Source: DAIQNV01 sp036788215 (GTDB lineage Bacteria; Planctomycetota; Phycisphaerae; Phycisphaerales; UBA1924). Taken from it: a stretch of DNA of 57,395 nt. Below, one piece after another: positions 26,554-34,004 of the stretch. The DNA is taken from NCBI GenBank assembly GCA_036788215.1, contig DAIQNV010000011.1:1-57395 (forward strand). The letters are read 5' to 3'. The notes under the pieces were generated by a model. It had not been told where the DNA came from and searched no databases. It worked only from the letters and a program-made list of their open reading frames with translations. Both the position numbers and the translations under genes were made by a program. The first letter of the stretch is position 1; the number at the start of each line of letters is the position of its first letter.

Positions 26554-28708
26554 GGATATCAGTCTCGCGTGGCTCAACTCGTACCTCGAACCGGGTGATT
26601 GCACGGCGGATGAAGCCGATGCGCTCCTGACGCAGGCCGGCCTCCCGATCGAGGAGCGTACCGCGCTCCCCGGGGGCGATGTGCTGCTGGATGTCGAGGT
26701 GACCTCGAACCGGGCGGACTGCCTGAGCCACCTCGGGTGCGCCCGCGAGATCGCGGCGATGCCCACCGCGTCGGTCCGCAGACAACTGGTCTACCCCAGA
26801 GTGGGTGAGCCTCGGACCGAGGGGCGGGTCGATGAGCACCTGAGCCTGGAGAACACCCGCCCAGACCTCTGCCCACTTTTCACCGCCCGGGTGATCCGGG
26901 GGGCGAAGGTGGGCCCGAGCCCCGCCTGGCTCGTCGAGCGCCTGGAAGCGGTCGGGCAGCGGGCGATCAACAACGCGGTGGACGTGACCAATTTCATCAC
27001 GATGGAACTGGGCAACCCCTGCCACGTGTTCGACCTGAAGAAACTGGCGGGCGGGGCCCTCGTCATCCGCACCGCCAGGCCCTACGAGAAACTCCGCACC
27101 CTCGACAGCAAGGAGCGAACGCTCGTCGAAGCCGACCTGGTCGTCGCGGACGCGGAGAAGGCCACGAGCCTCGCGGGCGTCATGGGCGGGGCGGCGTCGG
27201 AGGTCGACGAGGGCACGACCGACATCGTCTTCGAGATGGCGACCTGGGACCCGGTGACCGTCCGCACGATGGCCCGGCGCCTGGCGATCAACACCGACGC
27301 GGGGTATCGGTTCCAGCGCGGGGTGGATGCGCGAACGATCGACTTCGCCGCACGCAGGGCGGTCGCGCTCCTGTGCGAGCTCACCGGGGGCACGCTGTGC
27401 GAGGGTGTGCTGGCGGAGGGCGCGGCGCTGCCGGCGGACCAGGTGGTGAGCGTGCGCCCGAGCCGGGCGAAGCTCATCATGGGCATCGAGGTTCCTGCGG
27501 GGGACATCATCCGCGTGCTGCGGGATCTCGAGATCGACGTCGACCAGGCGAGCGAGGACGAGCTCCTCTGCACGATCCCGCCCCACCGGTCGCGGGACCT
27601 GCAGCGGGAGATCGACCTGATCGAGGAGATCGCCCGCGTCGTGGGCTACCACAGGATCCCGGTGGGGGAGAAGGTGAGCGTCGAGGTGCGGCCGCCCCAG
27701 CCCGGGCGACGGGCGCTGCGGGAGCTCGGCGCAGCGCTGACCGGCATGGGCTTCGACGAGACCGTGACCTTCAGCTTCACGAGCCCGAAGCGGGGCGAAT
27801 TGTTCGTGCCGGCGGGGCTCGGGATCGTGGGCGTCGACGATGAACGCCGGGGCGGGGAGCCGACCTTGCGCCCGAGCGTCCTGGCGGGGCTCCTCGGGTG
27901 CCGGGAGGCGAACCAGAACGCACGATCGGCGCCTCCAGGGAGCGTGCGCCTCTTCGAGCTCGCGCAGACCTTCGCGCAGACGGTTGGCGGCGCAACGACC
28001 GCGACCGTCGAGCACCGCAGGCTGGGCCTGCTCGTCGATGTGCCCGGCGCGGACGGGAGCGTGAAGCGGTCCTTCGAAGATCGCCAGGCGGGGCTCCGCG
28101 TCATGCGGGGTGTGCTGGACGCGTTGGCCCGGACGATGCACGGGCCCGAGGCGACCGTCCGCGTCGAGCCCCAGGACCCGCCCACGAGCGCCTGGTCCGG
28201 GGAGGCCTGCGCCGGCGTGCGCCTCATCGCGCCCGGGATCGATCGGACACCCCTTGGGGTCTTCGGGCTCATCTCCGATGAAGCCTCCCGCGCCTTCGGC
28301 CTCGAGGTCGCGGTGGTGGGGGCGGAACTCGACCTGGCGCTGCTGCTGTCGGGCTTCCCGCCCAAGAGCCTCGCCAAGGCCCTGCCCGCCTTCCCGGGCA
28401 TCGAGCGGGACCTCTCGCTCGTCGTCGACGAGGGCGTCCGATGGGCCCAGGTCGAGGAGGCGGTCGTCGGGCTCGGGCTCGACCGGCTGGTCTCGGTCGC
28501 GTTCGTCGGGGTCTATCGAGGCAAGCAGGTGGGGCAGGTGGGGCGGGTGGGGCAGGTGGGGCAGGTGGGGGAGGGCAAGAAATCCGTCACGCTGCGGATG
28601 GCCTTCCGCGACCCCGAGCGGACGCTCCGCCACGACGAGGTCGACCCGCAGGTCGAGGCGGTGGTGACGCTCGCCCGGGAACGGTTCGGAGCCGAGCTCC
28701 GGGCCTGA
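26552..28708 (+). CDS. pheT: Phenylalanyl-tRNA synthetase beta subunit, short form without OB-fold domain
   Basis: 718 residues, about 80 fewer than usual. The first 18 residues (MDISLAWLNSYLEPGDCT) match the normal N-terminus. The sequence then jumps to DVLLDVEVTSNRADCLSHLGCAREIAAM, so the EMAP-II-like tRNA-binding OB domain that normally fills residues about 40-150 is absent. B3/B4 (RAINNAVDVTNFITMELGNPCHVFDLKKL), B5 and the catalytic-like core follow. The C-terminal anticodon-binding (FDX-ACB) domain has a 15-residue insertion encoded by a 9-bp tandem repeat. pheS is not adjacent. An upstream in-frame TTG at 26543 is possible. Confidence 0.93.
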   Translation: MDISLAWLNSYLEPGDCTADEADALLTQAGLPIEERTALPGGDVLLDVEVTSNRADCLSHLGCAREIAAMPTASVRRQLVYPRVGEPRTEGRVDEHLSLENTRPDLCPLFTARVIRGAKVGPSPAWLVERLEAVGQRAINNAVDVTNFITMELGNPCHVFDLKKLAGGALVIRTARPYEKLRTLDSKERTLVEADLVVADAEKATSLAGVMGGAASEVDEGTTDIVFEMATWDPVTVRTMARRLAINTDAGYRFQRGVDARTIDFAARRAVALLCELTGGTLCEGVLAEGAALPADQVVSVRPSRAKLIMGIEVPAGDIIRVLRDLEIDVDQASEDELLCTIPPHRSRDLQREIDLIEEIARVVGYHRIPVGEKVSVEVRPPQPGRRALRELGAALTGMGFDETVTFSFTSPKRGELFVPAGLGIVGVDDERRGGEPTLRPSVLAGLLGCREANQNARSAPPGSVRLFELAQTFAQTVGGATTATVEHRRLGLLVDVPGADGSVKRSFEDRQAGLRVMRGVLDALARTMHGPEATVRVEPQDPPTSAWSGEACAGVRLIAPGIDRTPLGVFGLISDEASRAFGLEVAVVGAELDLALLLSGFPPKSLAKALPAFPGIERDLSLVVDEGVRWAQVEEAVVGLGLDRLVSVAFVGVYRGKQVGQVGRVGQVGQVGEGKKSVTLRMAFRDPERTLRHDEVDPQVEAVVTLARERFGAELRA
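28526..28570 (+). repeat. In-frame 9-bp tandem repeat inside pheT
   Basis: Five units of (C)(A/G)GGTGGGG encode QVG/RVG repeats between VYRGK and EGKKSVTLRM in the anticodon-binding domain, where homologues have a short loop. Being a multiple of three, changes in unit number keep the frame. Confidence 0.85.
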
Positions 28709-29017
28709 CGCGCCGCAAAGAGGGGCACGGGTCCGAGAAGCTTCGGGTGCACCGGGTGGTCCGTAGGCTCTGGGCCTGATGGACCGATGAGCCGAGCGCA
28801 CAAACGCTTTCATGCGAACAGAGTGTCAACAGGTATCTGTTCTATAGGACAATGTTTGGTTGCTGCGCCGCCCGGCGACCGGATCGGCGCTAGAGTTGGG
28901 GTGCTTCGGGTGGCCCGTTCAGGGCTCAGCCGGAGCCTCGCCTTGGGGACGGACCCCTGGGCCAGCCGCACCCGCCGAACCCGGCTGTCGCCGATCGGCA
29001 CACAAGGAGGACCTCCC
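28709..29017. other. 309-bp leader region upstream of ilvE
   Basis: No gene seen. An AT-enriched stretch at 28811-28860 carries nested inverted repeats: GAACAG (28816-28821) with CTGTTC (28837-28842), and AACAG-GTAT-CTGTT at 28828-28841. A TATAGG -10-like box follows at about 28843. This looks like an operator/promoter with a long 5' untranslated region (about 165 nt) before the ilvE ribosome site. Confidence 0.4.
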
Positions 29018-30118
29018 ATGTCGCAGACCGCACCCGGCCCCATGAGTCCCGGCGGTTCGGCCCGTTCCGTGGGAGGCTCTACGGAGTCCATCGTGACCGC
29101 CAGCCATGCCGCGCAGCGCACGCCCGATATGCCGGGCGCCCACACGCCCGACAAGCCCTCGACCGCGACCACCCTGCACCCCGCGCCGAACGGGCACGAC
29201 GACAAGCCCTACATCTGGGTGAACGGCGAGCTCCTGCCCAAGAGCAAGGCGCTGATCGGCGTGTACGACCATGGGCTGCTCTATGGCGACGGTGTCTTCG
29301 AGGGCATCCGCGTCTACAAGGGCAAGATCTTCAAGAGCAAGCAGCACATGGACCGGCTCTGGAGGTCGGCCGAGGCGCTTCGGATCAAGATCCCGATCTC
29401 GCGCGAGGAGATGGTCGACATCCAGCGCAAGTGCATCGACGCGAACGGCATCGTGGACGGGTACATCCGCCTGCTCGTGACGCGGGGCGTCGGGACGCTG
29501 GGCCTGAACCCCTTCAAGTGCCCGGTGCCCGGCATCATCTGCATCGCCGACCAGATCGCGCTCTACCCAAAGGAGATGTACGAGACGGGCATGACCGTGG
29601 TGCTGGCGGAGCGCCCGCGCGTGCCGATCGCGTGCCTCGACCCCAAGATCAAGAGCCTGAACTACCTGAACAACATCATGGCGAAGGTGGAGGCGCTCGA
29701 CCGTGGCCTGCTCGAGGCGATCATGCTGAACACCGACGGGTATGTCAGCGAGTGCACGGGCGACAACATCTTCGCGATCAAGGACGGGAAGATCTTCACC
29801 CCCTCGCCCGACGCGGGCATGCTGATGGGCATCACGCGCGAGTTCGTGATGGACGTCGTCGCCCCGGCCGGCGGGTACACCGTCGAGGAGCGCATGATGC
29901 GCCCCGAGGAGCTCCTGACCGCCGACGAGGTCTTCCTGACCGGCTCCGCAGCGGAGATGATCGCGGTGACCGGGATCATCACCAAGGACGCTGCGGGGAA
30001 CGATGCGGAGCACATCATCGGGCCGGACAAGAGCGTGAAGGCCGAGGGCCCGATCACCCGGGAGCTCCGGCAGAAGTTCCGCGAGATCGTGACCGGGGAG
30101 AACGTGCCGGAGGAGTGA
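29018..30118 (+). CDS. ilvE: Branched-chain amino acid aminotransferase
   Basis: PLP-dependent class IV aminotransferase for the last step of Ile/Leu/Val synthesis. 366 residues from ATG 29018, with AAGGAGG 7 nt upstream. An N-terminal extension of about 60 Pro/Ser/Thr-rich residues precedes the normal start (YIWVNGELLPKSKA). Class IV motifs present: YDHGLLYGDGVFEGIR, RLLVTRG, the PLP-lysine segment KSLNYLNNIMAKVEA, and SECTGDNIFAIK with GITREFV and FLTGSAAEMIAV. The extension has no targeting motif that I recognise. Confidence 0.94.
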   Translation: MSQTAPGPMSPGGSARSVGGSTESIVTASHAAQRTPDMPGAHTPDKPSTATTLHPAPNGHDDKPYIWVNGELLPKSKALIGVYDHGLLYGDGVFEGIRVYKGKIFKSKQHMDRLWRSAEALRIKIPISREEMVDIQRKCIDANGIVDGYIRLLVTRGVGTLGLNPFKCPVPGIICIADQIALYPKEMYETGMTVVLAERPRVPIACLDPKIKSLNYLNNIMAKVEALDRGLLEAIMLNTDGYVSECTGDNIFAIKDGKIFTPSPDAGMLMGITREFVMDVVAPAGGYTVEERMMRPEELLTADEVFLTGSAAEMIAVTGIITKDAAGNDAEHIIGPDKSVKAEGPITRELRQKFREIVTGENVPEE

Positions 30119-30175
30119 ATCCCGGCCATCAAGCCATCGGATTGATGCGCAGACAGGCTGCGTTGCGGGCCCAAC

Positions 30176-30202
30176 CCGAGCCTTCGCTGCGCTCAGGCTC
30201 GG
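30176..30202. repeat. 7-bp-stem/13-nt-loop hairpin (copy 1)
   Basis: Arms CCGAGCC/GGCTCGG around loop TTCGCTGCGCTCA, 58 bp after the ilvE stop. The loop is the exact reverse complement of the loop of the hairpin at 39194-39220, whose stem differs. It is followed by CGTCTATTTG on the plus strand, so it may terminate ilvE. Confidence 0.6.
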
Positions 30203-30227
30203 CGTCTATTTGATTGGTCGTGCTACG

Positions 30228-30251
30228 AAAACCGCGATCTCGCGATCGGGG
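30228..30251 (-). terminator. Terminator of the beta-propeller gene (GNRA-loop family)
   Basis: Minus strand: arms CCCCGATC/GATCGCGG (one mismatch), tetraloop GCGA, then TTTTCG, preceded by CAGAG. It is 37 bp after the stop at 30288. Confidence 0.7.
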
Positions 30252-30287
30252 CTCTGAACCTGCGGGCTGTCGTGGCTGCTCGCTCGC

Positions 30288-31571
30288 TCAGGGCGTCGTC
30301 CGGGGCACCGCCCCGTGCACCATCGCCGCGATGCGGTCGCGGTCCACGCGGGCGATCCAGAGCTGGCTGCTGGGGCGAGATTCGCCCTCGACCATCGGGC
30401 CCCGCTGGCTGGTCCACATCATGTAGTGACCGTCCGGGCTGAAGACCGGCAGGCCATCGAAGCCCTCAGCGTGGGTGATGCGCACCGTGTTGGCCCGGTC
30501 GCCCTGTCGCACAACCGGGTCGCCATCGCTCCCGACCGCCCCGACCGCGTAGATCTCGTAGTTCCAGTGCCCCAGCTCGCTCGTGGCGTAGACCAGGAAC
30601 CGCCCGTCGTTCTCCCAGTAGGGGCACCAGTTGACGTGCCCGTTGTCCGTGATCTGCACCTCGCGCTTGATGCCCGTGATCTTCGCCGGGTCGTCGGGAT
30701 CACCGTAGTCGAGCTCGGTGATGAAGAGCTGCAGCAGGTTGTTGCCCTCGCGGTCGCTGCGGTAGGTGATCCAGCCGGGCTTGCCCTCGTGCGAGGCGGG
30801 GCCCGTCGCGGGGCCGAAGAAGGGCCCGCCGTCGTACCCCTCCGCGTCGATGAGCACGCGGTGCTCGTCGAGCTCCGTGTCGTAGACCCACAGGTCCGCG
30901 TCGGCCCGACCCAGGACCGCGCTCTTGAGCATGTCGACATTCGCGTAGAGGACGTGCCGCCCGTCCGGGCTCCAGCTCCCCTCCGCGTCGTACCCGGGCT
31001 TGGTGAACATCGTCTCGACGGGCGCGGTGGTCAACTCCCCGTTGCTCGCGTGGATGCGGGGCTCGGCGCCCTCGGGCCACAGGCGGCGCGTCACCATGTC
31101 CATCTCGGTCGGGAAGGCCCAGCGGTAGGTGCCCGTGCCCCGCTGGTAGCCCGGCACGTTCTCCTCGCTTGGGGGGATGATCGTGCACCCAAAGAGCACC
31201 AGCCCCGGGTCCGTCGGGTGGAACCACCCGCAGGAGTTGGCCGAGCCCTCCGGGCTGATCAGGACCGCCTCGCCCAGGCCCGCGATCTGCCCGTCCTCCC
31301 GCTCCACGCGGGCGACATACATCGAGTAATGCTGGCTGGGCGTCTCCCCCGCCCCGGGAACCGGGATCGCCTGGAAGACGATCCACGCCCCGTCGGCGCT
31401 GAAATACGCCTCGCCAGCCTTCAAAAACTCGTCACGGCTCGTGAGCTGCAGGTGCCCGGTGAGCACCGAAGCCTCGGCCTCCGTCCAGTCGATGTCTTCG
31501 GGCTGGCTCGCGGGCTGGGCCGCCAGGGCGGAACCCGCGAGAAGGGTCGTCAGTGCGCAGATGGTCAGCAT
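30288..31571 (-). CDS. Secreted TolB/PD40-like beta-propeller protein
   Basis: 427 residues from ATG 31571, with signal peptide MLTICALTTLLAGSALA. Repeated WD40-like/PD40 blades follow: AYFSADGAWIVFQA, GSWSPDGRHVLYANVD, GPFFGPATG, NWCPYWENDGRFLVYATSE, LPVFSPDGHYMMWTSQRG. This is the TolB-type pattern SPDG...(I/L)(V/L)(F/Y). It lacks the TolB N-terminal domain and an enzyme domain, so a periplasmic scaffold or sensor role is likely. The start sits 5 nt after a TACCCT box; an upstream in-frame TTG (31577) overlaps that box and is less likely. Confidence 0.8.
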   Translation of the reverse strand: MLTICALTTLLAGSALAAQPASQPEDIDWTEAEASVLTGHLQLTSRDEFLKAGEAYFSADGAWIVFQAIPVPGAGETPSQHYSMYVARVEREDGQIAGLGEAVLISPEGSANSCGWFHPTDPGLVLFGCTIIPPSEENVPGYQRGTGTYRWAFPTEMDMVTRRLWPEGAEPRIHASNGELTTAPVETMFTKPGYDAEGSWSPDGRHVLYANVDMLKSAVLGRADADLWVYDTELDEHRVLIDAEGYDGGPFFGPATGPASHEGKPGWITYRSDREGNNLLQLFITELDYGDPDDPAKITGIKREVQITDNGHVNWCPYWENDGRFLVYATSELGHWNYEIYAVGAVGSDGDPVVRQGDRANTVRITHAEGFDGLPVFSPDGHYMMWTSQRGPMVEGESRPSSQLWIARVDRDRIAAMVHGAVPRTTP

Positions 31572-31576
31572 CGTCA

Positions 31577-31593
31577 AGGGTACGCGCTACCCT
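31577..31593. promoter_or_regulatory. Palindromic bidirectional promoter
   Basis: AGGGTA-CGCGC-TACCCT. Read on the plus strand, TACCCT (31588-31593) ends 6 nt before the RluA-family ATG. Read on the minus strand, TACCCT (31582-31577) ends 5 nt before the propeller ATG. Only 28 bp separate the two start codons, so both -10 boxes and both predicted start sites are packed into one dyad. Confidence 0.65.
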
Positions 31594-31599
31594 GCCCCG

Positions 31600-32415
31600 A
31601 TGCCCGACCAACCGCCCCGGCCCGAGGCTTCCCCAGTCCCCGATGCGCAGGGCCCGACGCGCGAGCACCTCGCCCCCACCCCCGGGCTGGATGTCGAGAT
31701 CCTCCACGCGGAGGACACCTTCGTGGTGGTCAACAAACCCGCCGGCATGCTCAGTGTCCCCGGGCGGGGCGAGGAGAAGCAGGACTGCGCCCGTGTCCGC
31801 GTGCAGGAGCGCTTCCCCCACGCCACGGGCTCGATCACCTGCCACCGCCTCGACATGGACACATCGGGCGTCCTCGTCATGGCCCTCGACCCCGAGACCC
31901 ACCGCAAGCTCTCGGACCAATTCGAGAAACGCCGCGTACGCAAGTGGTACGAGGCCCTCCTCGAGGGCGTCATCCCCCCCGAGCTCGGCGACGCCCGCCC
32001 GGAAGACGGCGCCCGCGCCGGGCAGATCGACTTCCCCCAGTGCGTCGATTGGGCGAACCGCCCCGTGCAGAAGGTCGACTGGAAAAACGGGCGATCCGGC
32101 CAGACCGAGTGGCTCGACCGGGGCGAGGAGCGCTACGCGACGCCGACGGGCGAGACGATCGACGCCCACCGCGTCGAGCTCCGCCCGAAGACGGGGCGCA
32201 CCCACCAGCTCCGCATCGCCTGCGCCTTCCCGCCCGAGATCGACGGGCCCGAGGGCACGCCCGTCCCCGGGGGGCTGGGCCGCCCCATCCTGGGCGACCG
32301 CCTCTACGGCAACCCGGACCTCGCCCCCCGCCTGCTGCTGCACGCGCGGCGGCTGGGCTTCTGGCACCCCTGGACCGGCGAATGGGTGAGCTTTGAGGCC
32401 CAGACGCCGTTCTAG
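31600..32415 (+). CDS. RluA-family pseudouridine synthase
   Basis: Converts uridine to pseudouridine in rRNA or tRNA. 271 residues from ATG 31600. The family core is clear: DTFVVVNKPAGMLSVPG, the catalytic motif HRLDMDTSGVLVMA (Asp nucleophile), RKWYEALLEG, LRPKTGRTHQLRIA and GRPILGDRLYGN, ending in the usual LLLHA...F. A Lys/Asp-rich insertion (about 150-175) is unusual. It lacks an N-terminal S4 domain and so resembles the RluA/TruC branch rather than RluC/D. Confidence 0.92.
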   Translation: MPDQPPRPEASPVPDAQGPTREHLAPTPGLDVEILHAEDTFVVVNKPAGMLSVPGRGEEKQDCARVRVQERFPHATGSITCHRLDMDTSGVLVMALDPETHRKLSDQFEKRRVRKWYEALLEGVIPPELGDARPEDGARAGQIDFPQCVDWANRPVQKVDWKNGRSGQTEWLDRGEERYATPTGETIDAHRVELRPKTGRTHQLRIACAFPPEIDGPEGTPVPGGLGRPILGDRLYGNPDLAPRLLLHARRLGFWHPWTGEWVSFEAQTPF

Positions 32416-32567
32416 CGAGACGGTGTCAGGTCTTCCTTGTACTTATGTGGATCGACCGAGTCGTCAGGGGCGTACATTACTCGGCTTTGCTGGCGATCCG
32501 AGGACGCTCAAACGGCGCGAGGTAGCAATGCCCTCGATGTTCCGCGGGCTTTCGGCAGGATACTACG

Positions 32568-33116
32568 ATGTCCCACAAGCTCCGCTTCGCTTTGTCGGCA
32601 GTTTCAATCGCCGTGCTGTTCAGCGTGAGCCTAGCGACGACCTACGACACCGTCGTGGCGCGGGGTCGCGACGCGGTCAAGCGGGTTCTGGGCCTCAGGG
32701 TTGGGGGGTACTGGACCAACTCTCACAGATCATTTGAGTGTGAAGGCGTTGATCGCACAGACTTCGATTATGATGACTGTCGCGTGTGGTTCGTGCGGTT
32801 CGAACGAGCCGACTTCGGCATCGTGGGTGGTTGGACGCTGACCGATCGGGTGACCATCGTCGATGTCCGTTGCGACTCCTGCCCGGACGAAACCATCCCC
32901 CAAGCCACCTGGGACAAAGCCGTCGCCCTCGTTGAGGCGGAGACCGGGCTCGACATCGCATGGGACGGAGGCCGGTACATCGGCTCGCGCTCGCGGATCA
33001 ACCCCGGCGGTATCGCCCTCGAAGGTGCCGCACTCGCCTCCCTCATCCTCTTCGCCGCCGTCGCGAGCAACGAGTTCAAGGCAAGAAGGCGAAAGCACGC
33101 CGACCCCCCGGCGTAA
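32568..33116 (+). CDS. Hypothetical membrane-anchored protein
   Basis: 182 residues with an N-terminal signal-anchor (FALSAVSIAVLFSVSLATTY), a middle domain with four cysteines (FECEG, DDCRVWF, CDSCPDE) and a C-terminal helix (GIALEGAALASLILFAAVAS) ending in basic residues. I recognise no family. Codon use and G+C are visibly lower in its first half and in the 152 bp upstream (32416-32567, where no gene is seen) than in neighbours, which might mean recent acquisition. Its TAA stop is the first part of the next gene's TAAGCT box. Confidence 0.65.
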   Translation: MSHKLRFALSAVSIAVLFSVSLATTYDTVVARGRDAVKRVLGLRVGGYWTNSHRSFECEGVDRTDFDYDDCRVWFVRFERADFGIVGGWTLTDRVTIVDVRCDSCPDETIPQATWDKAVALVEAETGLDIAWDGGRYIGSRSRINPGGIALEGAALASLILFAAVASNEFKARRRKHADPPA

Positions 33117-33125
33117 GCTGCGACC

Positions 33126-33904
33126 ATGAAGGCCCTCACCATCACCCGCCAAGCCAAGCCCGTCGCCCCCCAAGTCGAGCTCATGAGCCACACCGACCTC
33201 CCCCCCCTCGAGCCCCACGAGGCCCGCGTCCGCACACTCGCGAGCGCCCTCAACCACCTCGACCTCTGGGTCGGCATGGGCGTCCCCGGGCTCACGCTCG
33301 ATTACCCACGCGTCTCGGGCTGCGACGCCTGCGGCATCGTCGAGGAAGTGGGGGAGGAGGTCGACCAAGCCTGGCTCGGGCGGAAGGTGATCCTGAACGC
33401 CGCGGTGGAGCAGGCGATCGAGGAGCACCCGGACGCCCCCCCCGCGACGCACCTCGCCCCCGCCTACGACCTGATCGGTGAGCACACGACCCCCGGCACG
33501 CACGCGGAGTTCTTCACCGCCCCGGTCGAGCAGCTCGCGGCGATCGCGGACGGCGCCGACCCCGTGCAGGCCTCCGCCTTCGGGCTCGCGTCGCTCACCG
33601 CGTACAGCATGATGCGGACCAAGGCGGACCTGCAGCCCGGCCAGTCGGTGCTCATCACCGGCATCGGCGGGGGCGTCGCCCTCGCGGCCCTCGCGATCGC
33701 GCGTCACCTGGGCTGCCCGACGATCGTGACGAGCCGTCACCAGTGGAAGCTCGAGAAGGCGAGCGCACTCGGCGCGACGCACGCGATCCTCGACGAGGGG
33801 CAGGACTGGTCGAGGGCGGTGCGGGCAGCGACCGGGAAAAGGGGCGTCGACCTCGCGGTCGATTCCATCGGCAAGGCGACGCACCTCGCGTGCATCAAGT
33901 CCCT
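33126..33904 (+). CDS. Zinc-type medium-chain oxidoreductase (alcohol dehydrogenase/quinone reductase), 3' end in gap
   Basis: About 259 residues are visible. The GroES-like N-terminal half includes PHEARVRTLASALNHLDLWVGMG and SGCDACGIVEEVG, and the NAD(P)-binding Rossmann motif is GQSVLITGIGGGVALAALAIARHLG. The structural-zinc cysteine cluster is not obvious, so the quinone-reductase-like branch is more likely than classical ADH. Start ATG 33126 lies 6 nt after TAAGCT (33114-33119). The C-terminus is lost in gap 2. Confidence 0.88.
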
Positions 33905-34004
33905 NNNNNNNNNNNNNNNNNNNNNNNNNNNNNNNNNNNNNNNNNNNNNNNNNNNNNNNNNNNNNNNNNNNNNNNNNNNNNNNNNNNNNNNNNNNNNNNN
34001 NNNN
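33905..34004. other. Assembly gap (100 N)
   Basis: Exactly 100 N. It hides the 3' ends of two convergent genes (oxidoreductase and hldE), so its true length is unknown and other genes may be missing. Confidence 0.99.

Noticed and set aside
26537..28813. A 758-codon frame antisense to pheT, and similar long antisense frames at 22418-23896 and 10899-12869
   Set aside because: Each mirrors a gene with clear conserved motifs on the other strand. They are codon-bias shadows.
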